Positions 22,352-33,120 of a DNA stretch of 35,022 bases are shown piece by piece. Source of the DNA: Clostridiales bacterium (GTDB lineage Bacteria > Bacillota > Clostridia > Oscillospirales > Acutalibacteraceae); NCBI GenBank assembly GCA_022799115.1, contig JAAWNT010000021.1:1-35022 (forward strand), in the 5' to 3' direction. Each line of letters opens with the position of its first letter. Position 1 is the stretch's first letter. A program made the translations under genes and the position numbers. Below the pieces are notes generated by a model. It was not told the DNA's origin and did not search any database. It worked only from the letters and a program-made list of their open reading frames with translations.

Positions 22352-23863
22352 ATGAATTATAAAAGTACGCGCAATAGCTCCGTTAAGGTTTCCGCAGCGC
22401 AGGCCATTGCCCAGGGAATCTCCAAGGATGGCGGCTTATTCGTGCCTGAACAGCTGCCCCAGTACCGTTATGAGGATTTAACTGCACTGAAAGAGATGGA
22501 TTACATGGGCAGGGCCCAAAAAATCCTTTCTGATTTTCTCACCGATTTCACCCAGGAGGAGATCAGGGAGAGCGTGCAGTCCGCGTATGCCCCGGAAAAA
22601 TTCGGCGGCGACAATCCGGCTCCTCTCACCCTCCTGCAAAACAACGATAAGAATATGTATTTGATGGAGCTGTGGCATGGCCCCACCTGTGCGTTTAAGG
22701 ATATGGCGCTTCAGTTACTCCCCCACCTTCTGACCAAGTCTTTGAAAAAGACTTACGCAGACAAGACGGCGGTCATCCTAGTGGCGACCTCCGGGGATAC
22801 CGGAAAGGCGGCGCTGGAGGGATTTAAAGACGTGGATGGCACCAAAATTCTGGTGTTTTATCCGGAGGATGGGGTCAGCCCCATGCAAAAGCGCCAGATG
22901 AACACCCAAGAGGGCGGTAATGTCAGCGTGTGCGCCATTGAAGGCAACTTTGACGATGCTCAGACCGGGGTGAAAAAGATCTTTACCGATCCTCAAACCG
23001 CGTCGCTGCTGGAACAAAACAATATGTTGTTCTCCAGCGCCAATTCCATCAATTGGGGACGCCTGCTGCCCCAGATCGTCTATTATTTCTCCGCCTATTG
23101 CGATTTGATGAATACCGGCGAAATAGACTACGAGGGAGAAAAGGTCAACATTGTGGTTCCCACCGGTAATTTTGGCAATATCCTGGCCGCTTACTACGCC
23201 AAGGAGATGGGCTTGCCGGTTAATAAGCTGATCTGCGCTTCCAACTCTAACAATGTACTCACTGACTTTATCCGTACCGGTACCTACGATAAAAACCGCA
23301 GCTTCTACACAACGATTTCGCCTTCTATGGATATTTTGGTGTCCAGCAACCTGGAGCGTTTGCTTTACCATCTTACCGGCGGCGACGATCAAAAGGTGAG
23401 TCTGTGGATGAAGCAGCTTTCTGAAACCGGCGCCTATACCGTGGATGAAGCGGTAAAGGAAAGCGTTCAGAATTTATTCTACAGCGGTTGCTGCGACGAT
23501 CAGGGCACCAAACAGACCATTAAGATGATGTATGACACAGAGAATTATCTGTGCGATACCCATACTGCGGTTGCAGTGAACGTGTATCACCAGTATGTGG
23601 AGGAAACCGGCAATCGGGAAATCCCCGCCATCGTCGCTTCCACCGCCAGTCCCTACAAATTTGCCGCCAGCGTACTGGACGCCCTTACCGACGAGCAGGC
23701 AGCGGCGGACGAATTTGCTATGGTGGAGGAACTCTCTGCGGTGAGCGGCACGATGATCCCGGAGCCGATTGCTCAACTCAAAGAGAAAAAACTTCGATTT
23801 GACCAGGTATGCAGCGCCTCCGGGATGAAAGACGTGGTGCTCCGGATGCTGGCTATTCAGTAA
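22352..23863 (+). CDS. thrC: Threonine synthase
   Basis: Threonine synthase converts O-phosphohomoserine to threonine with pyridoxal phosphate. The 503-residue product is of the longer class, with an N-terminal MNYKSTRNSSVKVSAAQAI-like segment, the PLP lysine in TCAFKDMA (Lys116), ATSGDTGKAA, and the phosphate-binding PTGNFGNILA. It follows its own promoter and leader. No homoserine kinase or dehydrogenase gene is nearby. The metallophosphoesterase gene begins 22 bases after its stop. Confidence 0.96.
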   Translation: MNYKSTRNSSVKVSAAQAIAQGISKDGGLFVPEQLPQYRYEDLTALKEMDYMGRAQKILSDFLTDFTQEEIRESVQSAYAPEKFGGDNPAPLTLLQNNDKNMYLMELWHGPTCAFKDMALQLLPHLLTKSLKKTYADKTAVILVATSGDTGKAALEGFKDVDGTKILVFYPEDGVSPMQKRQMNTQEGGNVSVCAIEGNFDDAQTGVKKIFTDPQTASLLEQNNMLFSSANSINWGRLLPQIVYYFSAYCDLMNTGEIDYEGEKVNIVVPTGNFGNILAAYYAKEMGLPVNKLICASNSNNVLTDFIRTGTYDKNRSFYTTISPSMDILVSSNLERLLYHLTGGDDQKVSLWMKQLSETGAYTVDEAVKESVQNLFYSGCCDDQGTKQTIKMMYDTENYLCDTHTAVAVNVYHQYVEETGNREIPAIVASTASPYKFAASVLDALTDEQAAADEFAMVEELSAVSGTMIPEPIAQLKEKKLRFDQVCSASGMKDVVLRMLAIQ

Positions 23864-23885
23864 ACGTCGGCCGAAGGGAGACTTC

Positions 23886-24575
23886 ATGGCATTATTTACA
23901 ATTGCAGATCTTCACCTTTCCTTTGGAGCCGATAAGCCGATGGACGTTTTTCCGGGCTGGAAAGATTACACGGAACGTCTGGAGAAAAACTGGCGGGCGG
24001 TGGTCAATGAACAGGACACAGTGGTCATCGCAGGGGATATTTCCTGGGCGATGAAACTGGAGGAGACCGAAAAGGATTTTACATTTCTACAAAGTCTGCC
24101 TGGACGTAAGTTGCTGCTCAAGGGAAACCATGACTATTGGTGGACCACCCGCAAAAAAATGGAGAGTTTTCTTCAGGAGAAGGGCTTTACCTCTCTGAGT
24201 ATTCTTTTTAATTCCGCGGAGATCGTGGATGGGATGAGCGTATGCGGCACCCGAGGATGGTTTTACGACGCCGAAAGCGACGCTGACAAAAAGATCCTTA
24301 ACCGGGAAGTGGGACGCCTGAATACCTCCATCGCCCTGGCCAAGGCCACAGGATTAGAGCCGGTGGTATTTCTTCATTATCCGCCAGTTTATGGAGGAGA
24401 AGAATGCGAAGAAATTTTACAGGTCCTTCTTGATCTGGATATAAAACGGTGTTATTATGGACACATACACGGCGGTAACGCCGCAAAAAAAGCGGTGATG
24501 GGATCCTATAAAGGCGTTACATTTCAATTAATTTCGTGTGATTATACTGGTTTTATGCCGGTTTTGGTCCGATAA
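23886..24575 (+). CDS. Calcineurin-like metallophosphoesterase
   Basis: The 229-residue protein has all the metal-binding motifs of the family in order: DLH (Asp8, His10), GDISW, GNHDYWW, a histidine in FLHYPP, and GHIHG. It resembles clostridial proteins annotated as serine/threonine phosphatase-like, but the substrate is unknown. It follows thrC closely and probably shares its transcript, with no evident functional link. Confidence 0.88.
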   Translation: MALFTIADLHLSFGADKPMDVFPGWKDYTERLEKNWRAVVNEQDTVVIAGDISWAMKLEETEKDFTFLQSLPGRKLLLKGNHDYWWTTRKKMESFLQEKGFTSLSILFNSAEIVDGMSVCGTRGWFYDAESDADKKILNREVGRLNTSIALAKATGLEPVVFLHYPPVYGGEECEEILQVLLDLDIKRCYYGHIHGGNAAKKAVMGSYKGVTFQLISCDYTGFMPVLVR

Positions 24576-24625
24576 TACCGCATATTGCCTATTTTAGAAT
24601 AATTGTGGTAAATAGTATTCCGTTA

Positions 24626-24634
24626 TGGTATAAT
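24626..24634 (+). promoter_or_regulatory. Extended -10 promoter of tig
   Basis: A perfect TATAAT (24629-24634) is preceded by TGG (24626-24628), an extended -10. No good -35 lies 17 bases upstream. It is placed about 40 bases before the start codon. Confidence 0.6.
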
Positions 24635-24674
24635 TATTTAGATATTTTGCATTTTTGCAGGAGGATGACAAAAA

Positions 24675-25955
24675 ATGAGCCTGAAAGCATCAAACAAGAT
24701 CGATACCAATCGTTACGAATTAGAGGTAGAGGTGGACGCCGAGGCGTTTGAAAAAGCGGTCAACGACACCTACCTGAAGGAACGGAAAAAGATCAGCCTT
24801 CCCGGTTTCCGCAAAGGCAAAGCTCCCCGCGCCATGGTGGAAAAGTTCTATGGCGAGAGCACCTTTTATGAGGGCGCCGTCAATGCTCTGTATCCTGACG
24901 CGCTGGATGCCGCTATCAAGGAAGCCGGGCTGGACGTAATTGAAGATAAAATTGATTTTGATCTTAAGGAGATCGGCAAGCAGGGCTTTACCTTTACCGC
25001 TGCCGTTACCACAAAGCCCGAAGTGGAAATTGAGAATTACAAGGGCCTTTCCATCACCAAAAAATCTGAGGAAGTCACCGACGAAGACATCGATGGGGAA
25101 ATTGCGAAGGTACAGGAGCGCAACTCCCGTCTGGTTTCCGTGGAGGACAGAGCGGCAGAAAACGGCGACGTAGCCGTGATTGATTTTGAAGGCTTTATCG
25201 ACGGCGCCGCGTTTGAAGGCGGCAAGGGCGTTGGCTACAGCCTGACTTTGGGAAATGGACAGTTCATTCCCGGCTTTGAGGACCAAATTGTGGGACACAA
25301 TGTGGAAGATGAGTTTGACGTGGTTGTTACCTTCCCCGAGGATTACCACGCGGAGGAGCTCAAGGGCAAAGAGTCCACCTTTAAAGTAAAGCTGCACGAC
25401 ATTAAGAAGAAGGAACTTCCCGAGGTGGATGACGAGTTTGTCAAGGATGTCAGCGAGTTTGATACCCTGGACGCTTATAAAGCCGACCTCAGAGAGAAGC
25501 TGGAGAAAAAGCGTAAGGAAGAAGTGGAGGATGACCTGGAAAACCAGCTCATCGACCAGCTGATTGAGCTCATGAAGGCGGAAATTCCCAACGCCATGTA
25601 TGAAAACAAGATCACGGAGGATATCCGTGAATTCTCTTACCGTCTGCAATCCCAGGGCCTCAATATCCAGTCCTATCTGCAATACACCGGTATGGATATG
25701 GAATCCTTCCGCGGCGGTTTCCGTCCCCAGGCGGAGCGTCAGGTGAAGATCCGCTTGGCTTTGGAAAAGATCGCGAAGCTGGAGAACATCGTTCCGACTG
25801 CGGAAGAGATTGAGGAAGAATATAAGGATATGGCTGAGGAATATCGGCTGGAAGTGGATAAGGTCAAGGCCATTATTCCCGAAAGCGAACTCGTGAAGGA
25901 TATCGTGGTGGAAAAGGCGCTCGACATCGTTCGCGATAACGCGAAGATTCAATAA
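24675..25955 (+). CDS. tig: Trigger factor
   Basis: Trigger factor is the ribosome-bound chaperone that meets nascent chains, with peptidyl-prolyl isomerase activity. The 426-residue product has the three expected domains: the ribosome-binding N-terminal domain with the signature GFRKGKAPR (44-52), an FKBP-type domain at about 150-240 ([11 protein letters not shown], with VVTFPEDY), and a helical C-terminal chaperone domain rich in Glu and Lys. Its position before clpP-clpX is the standard arrangement. GCAGGAGG precedes the ATG. Confidence 0.97.
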   Translation: MSLKASNKIDTNRYELEVEVDAEAFEKAVNDTYLKERKKISLPGFRKGKAPRAMVEKFYGESTFYEGAVNALYPDALDAAIKEAGLDVIEDKIDFDLKEIGKQGFTFTAAVTTKPEVEIENYKGLSITKKSEEVTDEDIDGEIAKVQERNSRLVSVEDRAAENGDVAVIDFEGFIDGAAFEGGKGVGYSLTLGNGQFIPGFEDQIVGHNVEDEFDVVVTFPEDYHAEELKGKESTFKVKLHDIKKKELPEVDDEFVKDVSEFDTLDAYKADLREKLEKKRKEEVEDDLENQLIDQLIELMKAEIPNAMYENKITEDIREFSYRLQSQGLNIQSYLQYTGMDMESFRGGFRPQAERQVKIRLALEKIAKLENIVPTAEEIEEEYKDMAEEYRLEVDKVKAIIPESELVKDIVVEKALDIVRDNAKIQ

Positions 25956-26041
25956 ATTATTTTTGTTCGATTGAATATTCCAAACTTTATGTGCGCATCA
26001 TTCCTTTACATGTCTTATTATTCGTTGGAGGTGTTTGTGGT

Positions 26042-26623
26042 ATGAGTTTAGTACCTTATGTAGTAGAGCAGACCAATCGGGGAGAGCGTTCTTACGACAT
26101 CTACTCCCGCTTGCTGAATGACAGAATTATTATGCTGACCGAAGAGGTCAACGATACCTCCGCCAGCGTGGTAGTCGCCCAGTTGCTGTACCTGGAGGGG
26201 CAGGATCCTTCCAAGGACATCAGTCTTTACATCAACAGCCCGGGCGGGTCGGTCACTGCGGGTTTCTCTATTTATGACACGATGCAGTATATCAAGTGCG
26301 ACGTATCCACCATCTGTATGGGAATGGCCGCCAGCATGGGCGCGTTTTTGCTGGCAGCAGGCGCCAAGGGAAAACGTTTTGCCCTGCCTAACAGCGACAT
26401 TATGATTCATCAGCCCAGCGGTGGGGCGCAGGGCCAGGCCACGGATATCTTGATCCACGCAGATCATATCCAGCGGACAAAGAAAAGGCTTAACCAAATT
26501 CTGGCGGAGAAGACCGGCCAGCCTTTGGAAGTCATCGAAAAGGATACCGAACGGGATAACTTTATGACCGCCGAGGAAGCGGCTGCTTACGGATTGGTTG
26601 ACAAGGTTATCTATACACGATAG
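26042..26623 (+). CDS. clpP: ATP-dependent Clp protease proteolytic subunit ClpP
   Basis: ClpP forms the barrel-shaped peptidase of the Clp proteases. The 193-residue product has the Ser98-His123-Asp172 triad in [16 protein letters not shown] and ERDNFM. I chose the ATG at 26042, preceded by GGAGGTG, giving the standard [11 protein letters not shown] start; the longer frame to 25991 adds a hydrophobic stretch with no binding site. It lies between tig and clpX. No CtsR-type heptad repeats are visible upstream. Confidence 0.97.
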   Translation: MSLVPYVVEQTNRGERSYDIYSRLLNDRIIMLTEEVNDTSASVVVAQLLYLEGQDPSKDISLYINSPGGSVTAGFSIYDTMQYIKCDVSTICMGMAASMGAFLLAAGAKGKRFALPNSDIMIHQPSGGAQGQATDILIHADHIQRTKKRLNQILAEKTGQPLEVIEKDTERDNFMTAEEAAAYGLVDKVIYTR

Positions 26624-26636
26624 GATTGGTGATTAC

Positions 26637-27950
26637 ATGGCAATAGGCGACGAAACCAAAGATAGGCAGATTTGCTGTTCTTTCTGTAACAAACCCCAAA
26701 GTCAGGCCAGACGTCTGATCGCTGGACCAGGGGTGTATATTTGCGACGAATGCATTGAGCTGTGTATGTCTATCCTGGAGGATGAGACCAACCTTGGCAA
26801 CCGGAAACCCAATTATGTGGAGTCCTCCTCCGAACTGCCCAAGCCGCAGGAGATTAAAAAGTTGCTGGATGACTACGTCATCGGACAGGAAGAAGCCAAG
26901 ATTGCGCTGTCAGTGGCGGTTTACAACCACTACAAGCGCATCTACTTCGGAAACGACGATGTGGAGATCGCCAAAAGCAACGTGATGCTATTGGGGCCCA
27001 CCGGTGTGGGCAAGACCATGCTGGCGCAAACCCTGGCCAGAATCCTGGATGTGCCCTTTGCCATTGCGGACGCCACCACCTTGACAGAAGCTGGATACGT
27101 GGGCGAGGATGTGGAAAACATTCTGCTGCGGTTGATTCAAGCGGCTGACTTCGACGTGGAACGTGCGGAACGCGGGATTATCTACGTGGATGAGATCGAC
27201 AAAATCGCCCGGAAATCGGAGAATCCGTCTATCACCCGAGATGTCAGCGGCGAAGGCGTTCAGCAAGCGTTGCTGAAAATTTTGGAAGGCACTGTCTCCA
27301 ACGTTCCGCCCCAGGGAGGACGTAAGCATCCCCAGCAGGAATTCATCCAGATCGACACCAGCAATATCCTGTTTATCTGCGGCGGGGCCTTCGATGGTTT
27401 GGAAAAGGTGATCGAAAAACGAACCGGTTCCTCGGCCATGGGCTTTGGCGCTGAAATCAAAGATAAAAAGGAGCTCAACTCCACCGATTGGATGAAGGAA
27501 GTGGTTCCTCAGGATCTGGTGAAATACGGGCTGATCCCCGAGCTGGTGGGTCGTCTTCCGGTGATTACCTCATTGAACGGCCTGGACGAGAAGGCGCTGA
27601 TCCGCATTCTTACTGAGCCGAAGAACTCCATTGTCAAGCAGTATAAAAAGCTGTTTGCCTTGGATAAGGTGGACTTAGTGTTTCGGCAGGACGCTCTGGA
27701 GGCAGTGGCGCAAAAGGCCATCCAGCGTCAAACGGGAGCACGCGGCTTACGCGCCATCATGGAGGAAACCCTCACCCAGCTGATGTATACCGTTCCCACC
27801 GATTACACCATTGAAAAAGTAATTGTAACGGCTGATACGGTCAACAATGGAAGCAATCCGGAGTTGGTTCACAACTCAGAACGTAAGCCGGTAAAGATCA
27901 CTATCAGTAACAATAGCAGAAAACGAGGGCGCAAGAATACGGCGTCCTAA
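26637..27950 (+). CDS. clpX: ATP-dependent Clp protease ATPase subunit ClpX
   Basis: ClpX unfolds substrates and feeds them to ClpP. The 437-residue product has an N-terminal zinc-binding domain (Cys14, Cys17, Cys36, Cys39), the Walker A GPTGVGKT at about 120-127, Walker B IYVDEID, and the ClpP-docking loop around AMGFGAE. The ATG at 26637 was chosen from the conserved N-terminus; the ribosome binding site is modest (AGGA about ten bases upstream), and the close spacing to clpP suggests coupling. Confidence 0.97.
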   Translation: MAIGDETKDRQICCSFCNKPQSQARRLIAGPGVYICDECIELCMSILEDETNLGNRKPNYVESSSELPKPQEIKKLLDDYVIGQEEAKIALSVAVYNHYKRIYFGNDDVEIAKSNVMLLGPTGVGKTMLAQTLARILDVPFAIADATTLTEAGYVGEDVENILLRLIQAADFDVERAERGIIYVDEIDKIARKSENPSITRDVSGEGVQQALLKILEGTVSNVPPQGGRKHPQQEFIQIDTSNILFICGGAFDGLEKVIEKRTGSSAMGFGAEIKDKKELNSTDWMKEVVPQDLVKYGLIPELVGRLPVITSLNGLDEKALIRILTEPKNSIVKQYKKLFALDKVDLVFRQDALEAVAQKAIQRQTGARGLRAIMEETLTQLMYTVPTDYTIEKVIVTADTVNNGSNPELVHNSERKPVKITISNNSRKRGRKNTAS

Positions 27951-28009
27951 CGTATCGTGCTTTGAGCATGCGTGAGAATCGACAGAGAGTTTCCACATAT
28001 GCTCTGGGG

Positions 28010-28080
28010 CTGTAGCATTTTTCGGAAGGACAAAGAAGTTCTTTGAGAACTTTGTCGCGCCCGAAAATGCTGCAGTCCTT
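28010..28080 (+). terminator. Long hairpin between clpX and lon, possible terminator
   Basis: An outer stem of 14-15 pairs (28010-28025 with 28061-28075, with one G-U pair and one bulge) encloses GACAAAG/CTTTGTC (28029-28035 with 28050-28056). It is followed by TCCTTTTGG, a poor T-run. It may be a terminator for clpX or a structured element overlapping the lon promoter, whose -10 starts ten bases later. Confidence 0.55.
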
Positions 28081-28081
28081 T

Positions 28082-28090
28082 TGGTATACT
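28082..28090 (+). promoter_or_regulatory. Possible extended -10 promoter of lon
   Basis: TGG followed by TATACT (28085-28090) is an extended -10; the expected -35 position falls inside the right arm of the preceding hairpin and shows no match. The leader would be about 30 bases. No HrcA (CIRCE) or CtsR site is evident. Confidence 0.45.
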
Positions 28091-28127
28091 ATGAGAACAC
28101 AACATATAGATAAGGAGGCCGGAGCTT

Positions 28128-30554
28128 ATGAGTACAGAAAATGAAAGAAATAACGCCCCAGCCGTACTTCCGGTGCTGGCCCTGCGGGGATTGGTGCTAT
28201 TTCCGGAAATGGTGTTGCATTTTGACGTAGGTAGAAAAAAATCCATCCTGGCGCTCAATGCGGCCATGAATGAAAATCAGACCATCTTTTTGGTTCCTCA
28301 AATTGATCTGACGGAAGACGATCCCCCCATGGACCACCTTTGTCCAGTGGGCGTGGTGGCCACGGTGCGCCAGGTTGTTAAACAGACAGGGGACGGCATC
28401 CGTATTCTGGTACAAGGAAAATACCGGGCAAAAATGGATGCGCAGCTGCAAAACGATCCGTTTCCCATTGCTGCGGTCAGTCCGGTTCCCATGCGAAAAG
28501 CGGCGATTACCCTAAAGACGGAGGCCCTGATTCGGTCGGTCAAAGAAACCTTCGAGCAATATCTGGAATTTTCCCCCCGCATGGCTCCGGATGTAATTAT
28601 CGGGGTGCAATCCAGCAAAGACCCAGGCTCCCTGGCCGACTACATCGCTGCCAACGTGCTACAGGATTACGCGGGCAAACAGAGGATACTTTGTGAGCAG
28701 AGTTCCATTAAGCGGCTGGAAAAGCTGCTGGTGATGCTATCCAATGAAATACAGATCCTGGCGCTGGAAACCGAGATTAACAATAAGGTCAGAGATCAGA
28801 TTGATGAAAATCAGCGGGAATACTATCTGAGAGAACAGATAAAAGCCATTTCCGAGGAGCTGGGAGAAAGCGACAATCCTCAGGATGAAGCCCAGGAATT
28901 TAAGCAGAAGGTGCTTGCGCTCCATCTTGACCAGGAGGTGGAAGAAAAGCTGCTCAAGGAGTGCGAGCGGCTCTTTAAAATGCCGGTGGGTTCCCATGAG
29001 GCCAATGTGGTGCGCAATTATCTGGATATCTGTCTGGATTTGCCCTGGAATCGTCTTTCCAAGATCAACATCGATGTAAAGAAAGCCCAGCGGATATTGG
29101 ACAAGGATCACTACGGGCTGAAAAAGGTCAAGGAGCGTATTCTGGAGATGTTGGCAGTGCGCAAGCTGGCTCCCGATATCAAGGGGCAGATTCTTTGTTT
29201 GGTGGGTCCTCCCGGCGTGGGCAAAACCTCTATTGCGAAATCCATCGCAAAAGCCATCGGCAGCAAGTATGTTCGGGTGGCGCTGGGCGGCGTCCGGGAT
29301 GAATCGGAGATCCGCGGTCACCGGAAAACCTACATAGGCGCTATGCCCGGCCGGATTATTTCCGCTATCAAACAGGCGAATACCAGGAACCCGTTGATTC
29401 TTTTTGATGAGATTGACAAATTGGGCAGCGATTTTCGTGGGGATCCCACCTCGGCGCTGCTGGAGGTGCTGGATTCGGAACAGAATAACACGTTCCACGA
29501 TCATTACATTGATCTTCCTTTTGATCTAAGCGACGTGCTGTTTGTCACCACAGCCAACGATTACAGCGCAATCCCTGCTCCCTTGCTGGATCGTATGGAC
29601 GTTATTACCCTTTCCAGCTATACTCATGAGGAAAAATATCACATTGCTAAAAAACATCTGATTCCCAAGCAGCTCAAAAAGCACGGGCTCACCGCACAAA
29701 CGGTCCGGTTTACCGACGAGGCCGTTCATGAGATGATTGAAGGATACACCCGGGAGGCTGGGGTGCGCACATTGGAACGCACAGTGGCTTCCGTTTTGCG
29801 CAAATGTGCAAAACAGATCGTTTCCGGTGAGAAAAAACGGTTGACCATTGAGGCAAAATCCCTGGAGACCCTGTTGGGACCCCAAAAATACCGCCGGGAG
29901 CAGATCGGCAAAAAGGACGAGGTAGGCGTGGTCAACGGCTTGGCCTGGACCTCTGTGGGCGGGGAAACCATGCCCATCGAAGTGGCGGTAATGGAGGGCA
30001 ACGGGAAGATTGAGCTCACCGGTTCTCTGGGCGACGTCATGAAGGAGTCGGCAAAAACAGCCATCACCTGTGTGCGAAACCGCACCGCGGCCTATCACAT
30101 CCGTCCGGATTTTTATAAAACCTGCGATATCCACATCCATGTGCCGGAAGGCGCGGTTCCCAAGGACGGTCCCTCCGCCGGCATTGCCATGGCGACTGCG
30201 GTGGTATCCGCCCTTTCCGGCATACCGGTTCACCATGATGTGGCCATGACCGGCGAAATAACCTTGCGCGGCAAGGTGCTGCCCATCGGCGGGCTGAAGG
30301 AAAAATCCATGGCGGCCTATCGCAATGGGGTTAAGACCATCATCATTTCTCAGGAAAATCAGCCGGATCTGGCGGAACTGGATCAGGTGGTTACCGATTC
30401 CATACGCTTTATTCCGGCGGAAACCATCGATACCGTACTGGAAAACGCTTTGGCGCCTATAATCAATGAACCCAAGAAGCATGAAGAACGGACAACGGTT
30501 CCGACGGATATACCGGATTCAGCCGTAGCTAATCCTGCCTTTTTATCCCAATAA
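28128..30554 (+). CDS. lon: ATP-dependent protease Lon
   Basis: Lon degrades misfolded and regulatory proteins. The 808-residue product has the LON substrate-binding domain (about 12-205), a coiled-coil helical region, the AAA+ domain with Walker A GPPGVGKT at about 360-367 and Walker [10 protein letters not shown], and the C-terminal protease domain with the Ser683-Lys726 dyad in PKDGPSAG and GGLKEK. There is no membrane insertion, so this is LonA, not LonB. AAGGAGG precedes the ATG. Its order before engB is conserved in Firmicutes. Confidence 0.97.
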   Translation: MSTENERNNAPAVLPVLALRGLVLFPEMVLHFDVGRKKSILALNAAMNENQTIFLVPQIDLTEDDPPMDHLCPVGVVATVRQVVKQTGDGIRILVQGKYRAKMDAQLQNDPFPIAAVSPVPMRKAAITLKTEALIRSVKETFEQYLEFSPRMAPDVIIGVQSSKDPGSLADYIAANVLQDYAGKQRILCEQSSIKRLEKLLVMLSNEIQILALETEINNKVRDQIDENQREYYLREQIKAISEELGESDNPQDEAQEFKQKVLALHLDQEVEEKLLKECERLFKMPVGSHEANVVRNYLDICLDLPWNRLSKINIDVKKAQRILDKDHYGLKKVKERILEMLAVRKLAPDIKGQILCLVGPPGVGKTSIAKSIAKAIGSKYVRVALGGVRDESEIRGHRKTYIGAMPGRIISAIKQANTRNPLILFDEIDKLGSDFRGDPTSALLEVLDSEQNNTFHDHYIDLPFDLSDVLFVTTANDYSAIPAPLLDRMDVITLSSYTHEEKYHIAKKHLIPKQLKKHGLTAQTVRFTDEAVHEMIEGYTREAGVRTLERTVASVLRKCAKQIVSGEKKRLTIEAKSLETLLGPQKYRREQIGKKDEVGVVNGLAWTSVGGETMPIEVAVMEGNGKIELTGSLGDVMKESAKTAITCVRNRTAAYHIRPDFYKTCDIHIHVPEGAVPKDGPSAGIAMATAVVSALSGIPVHHDVAMTGEITLRGKVLPIGGLKEKSMAAYRNGVKTIIISQENQPDLAELDQVVTDSIRFIPAETIDTVLENALAPIINEPKKHEERTTVPTDIPDSAVANPAFLSQ

Positions 30555-30620
30555 CGATTCCCATTTGGTTATGCACCCGGGATAAAGGATGTCAGACGAA
30601 ATGGAAAAGGAGCATACTCG

Positions 30621-31223
30621 ATGAGATTCGATCAAGCCGCTTTTGAGTCCGCCGCAGGTAAGGCGGAACAGCTTCCTGCATCGACTCTGCCGGAAATTGT
30701 GTTTTCCGGACGGTCCAATGTGGGGAAGTCGTCCCTGATTAACAAGTTGGTAAACCGAAAATCCCTGGCGCGGGTCAGCGCCACGCCGGGTAAAACCGGT
30801 ACCATCAATTTTTACCAGTTGGGCGGGGCCCGGTTGGTGGATCTTCCCGGTTATGGGTACGCCAAAGTATCCTTTTCCGAAAAGAAACGGTGGGCTGAGT
30901 TAGTGGAGGGTTACTTCCACCAGCCCAGGGATATTCGTTTGGTGGTGCAGATCGTGGATATGCGCCATCCGCCCACCCGGGACGACATGCAAATGATTTC
31001 TTTTTTGTGTGAAAATGAACTCCCTTTTCTTGTTGCCCTCACCAAGTGCGACAAGCTGAATAAGAGCGAGCGGGAAAAACGCAGGCAGAGCCTTAATCAA
31101 GAGCTGGGCGATTACGAGGGAATCGTCACAGTGGAGTGCTCCTCGGTGAATGGAGAAGGATTGAAGGAGCTGCAGGAGATGATTGCTTCCTGTGTGGAGG
31201 ACGAGGAGACAGAATTTGAATAG
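30621..31223 (+). CDS. engB: Ribosome biogenesis GTP-binding protein EngB (YsxC/YihA)
   Basis: EngB is a small GTPase needed for assembly of the 50S subunit. The 200-residue product has G1 GRSNVGKSSLIN, G3 DLPGYGYA and G4 TKCDKL in the usual order. AAAGGAG precedes the ATG. It follows lon by 66 bases without a terminator between, and lysA starts 12 bases after it, so the three may share a transcript. Confidence 0.96.
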   Translation: MRFDQAAFESAAGKAEQLPASTLPEIVFSGRSNVGKSSLINKLVNRKSLARVSATPGKTGTINFYQLGGARLVDLPGYGYAKVSFSEKKRWAELVEGYFHQPRDIRLVVQIVDMRHPPTRDDMQMISFLCENELPFLVALTKCDKLNKSEREKRRQSLNQELGDYEGIVTVECSSVNGEGLKELQEMIASCVEDEETEFE

Positions 31224-31235
31224 GAGCTGAGAACA

Positions 31236-32534
31236 ATGTTTGTATCCGATTGTTTGCAAATCAATGAAAAAGGCCATCTGACCGTAGGCGGCTGTGATAC
31301 GGTAGAGTTGGCTGAAACATTTGGAACCCCGGCATATGTGATGGATGAAACCACCATACGGGAGAATTGCCGGGCCTATAAGCGGTCCTTTGAGCAGTAT
31401 TACGGCGGAAATGGATTGGCTCTGTTTGCCAGCAAAGCTCTCAACTGTCTGGAGATCTGCCGCATTGTAAAGGAAGAGGGCTTAGGGCTGGATGTGGTAT
31501 CCGGAGGAGAGCTATACACCGCTCTCAAAGCGGGATTTCCAGCGGAAAAGATCCATTTCCACGGCAACAATAAAACCAGGGACGAGATCAAAATGGCGCT
31601 GGAGTCCAAGGTGGGCCGCATCGTGCTGGACAACCTCTACGAGTTGACCGCTGTCGATGAGCTGGCGGCATCCATGGGGATCAAGGCTTCTGTATCCATG
31701 CGTATCAAGCCGGGAATCGACGCCCACACCCACAGCTTTATCCGCACCGGGCAAATTGATTCCAAGTTTGGTTTTGCTTTGGAAACCGGGGAAGCGATGG
31801 AGGCGGTCAAACAAGTGATTGCCTGCCGGAATATTGAGCTTGAGGAACTGCATTGCCATATCGGATCCCAAATATTTGATATGGACCCCTTTGTACACGC
31901 CGCCGAAGTGATGATGGATTTCATAGGGGATATCCGTAAGCAAACAGGGGTAACCGTGGAGTGCCTCAATCTGGGCGGTGGATTTGGAATTCAGTATACC
32001 CAGGACGACAACCCTCAAAGCTACGATCGCTATATGGAAAAGGTCTCCAAGGCAGTCAAAGCCAAAGCGGAGCAGCTGGAGCTGCCTGTTCCTTTTATCT
32101 ATCTGGAACCTGGACGTTCCGTGGTGGGAGAAGCTGGAATTACGCTGTACACGGTGGGCGGTATCAAAGAGATTCCCAACGTGCGCACCTATGTGTCCAT
32201 TGACGGCGGCATGACGGATAATCCTCGCTATGCGCTTTATAAGTCGGGTTATACCTGTGTGGTAGCCAATAAGGCGGGGCTTCCCGCCGCCAAAGAGGTT
32301 ACCGTCGCGGGCAAATGCTGCGAAAGCGGGGATTTGATACAGGAAAACACCAAAATCCAATCTCCTGAGATTGGGGATATTCTGGCGGTGCTTTCCACCG
32401 GCGCATACAATTATTCCATGGCGTCCAACTACAATCGGATTCCCAAGCCGCCCATTGTGTTGGTCAAAGAGGGAAAAGCAAGAGAGATTGTACGTCGCCA
32501 AACCTACGAAGATTTGATCCGCAACGATATATAA
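31236..32534 (+). CDS. lysA: Diaminopimelate decarboxylase
   Basis: LysA makes lysine from meso-diaminopimelate with pyridoxal phosphate, the last step of the pathway. The 432-residue product has the fold-type III landmarks: the PLP lysine in FASKAL (Lys67), HCHIGSQI, LNLGGGFG, the phosphate-binding EPGRSVVGEAG, and KCCESGDLI with the conserved cysteine of the second active site. AGGAG precedes the ATG. No other lysine-pathway gene is adjacent. A lysine riboswitch is not seen in the 12 bases before it. Confidence 0.95.
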   Translation: MFVSDCLQINEKGHLTVGGCDTVELAETFGTPAYVMDETTIRENCRAYKRSFEQYYGGNGLALFASKALNCLEICRIVKEEGLGLDVVSGGELYTALKAGFPAEKIHFHGNNKTRDEIKMALESKVGRIVLDNLYELTAVDELAASMGIKASVSMRIKPGIDAHTHSFIRTGQIDSKFGFALETGEAMEAVKQVIACRNIELEELHCHIGSQIFDMDPFVHAAEVMMDFIGDIRKQTGVTVECLNLGGGFGIQYTQDDNPQSYDRYMEKVSKAVKAKAEQLELPVPFIYLEPGRSVVGEAGITLYTVGGIKEIPNVRTYVSIDGGMTDNPRYALYKSGYTCVVANKAGLPAAKEVTVAGKCCESGDLIQENTKIQSPEIGDILAVLSTGAYNYSMASNYNRIPKPPIVLVKEGKAREIVRRQTYEDLIRNDI

Positions 32535-32640
32535 ACGAATCAACGATCAGAAGGAACGGGCAATCAAGACCGACGGACTTCAGGGAACAAAAGAGCGCAC
32601 GAGTCCGCGGGGCAATCCTGAAAAATTCAATCATTGAGAC

Positions 32641-32683
32641 AAAGAGAACGTCCCGGCTGCTACTTTTCCGGGACTTTCTCTTT
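32641..32683 (+). terminator. Terminator after lysA
   Basis: AAAGAGA and TCCCGG pair with CCGGGA and TCTCTTT (32641-32683) around a short loop; the T-rich end TCTCTTTACTTC follows. The right arm overlaps the -35 element of the next promoter. Confidence 0.6.
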
Positions 32684-32709
32684 ACTTCTATACTTTTATG
32701 TGCTAAAAT
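32681..32709 (+). promoter_or_regulatory. Probable promoter of the yerC unit
   Basis: TTTACT (32681-32686), 17 bases and TAAAAT (32704-32709) with TG one base upstream form a fair extended -10 promoter. It leaves a leader of about 100 bases before yerC. Confidence 0.5.
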
Positions 32710-32814
32710 TTTACTGTATTAATACTGTGAAATCTTAAGGGATACCCAGCAAAAATGGGAGCATCCTATTGGAAGATACCGGATTTCGGATCTGGGAAAG
32801 GCGGGAGAGTTCTT

Positions 32815-33120
32815 TTGAGTTCAAAAATCAAGGATGAGAGCGTGGATTTTCTGTTTCAGGCGATTCTGGCGCTAAAGGATATGGATGAATGCTATCGTTT
32901 TTTTGAGGACTTATGCACGGTGCCGGAGATTAAAGCCATGTCTCAGCGATTGGTGGTGGCCCACATGCTCAGTGAAAAAAAGGTGTACAGCGATATTGTG
33001 TCCAAAACCGGAGCCAGCACCGCCACAATCAGCCGGGTTAATCGGTCCCTTCACTATGGTTGCGATGGCTATGAAATGGTATTTAGCCGTATGGACGCCA
33101 GTAAGGATAAAAACCAATGA
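32815..33120 (+). CDS. yerC: YerC/YecD family TrpR-like protein
   Basis: This 101-residue helix-turn-helix protein belongs to the TrpR-like YerC/YecD family, probably a DNA-binding regulator whose target is not known. Typical segments are ALKDMDECYRFFEDLCTVPEI, QRLVVAHML and TGASTATISRVNRSL, the last being the recognition helix region. I chose the TTG at 32815, with GGGAG seven bases upstream, which gives the family length; an ATG at 32755 adds 20 residues with no good site. Its stop overlaps the next start codon (ATGA). Confidence 0.88.
   Translation: MSSKIKDESVDFLFQAILALKDMDECYRFFEDLCTVPEIKAMSQRLVVAHMLSEKKVYSDIVSKTGASTATISRVNRSLHYGCDGYEMVFSRMDASKDKNQ

Noticed and set aside
24720-25952. 410-codon open frame on the minus strand
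   Set aside because: It is antisense to trigger factor, whose sense reading has all family motifs; long antisense frames arise from codon bias.
25956-28127. CtsR or HrcA (CIRCE) operators around clpP, clpX and lon
   Set aside because: No GGTCAAA heptad repeats and no TTAGCACTC/GAGTGCTAA palindrome were found.
31512-32543. 343-codon open frame on the minus strand
   Set aside because: It is antisense to lysA, which is well supported.
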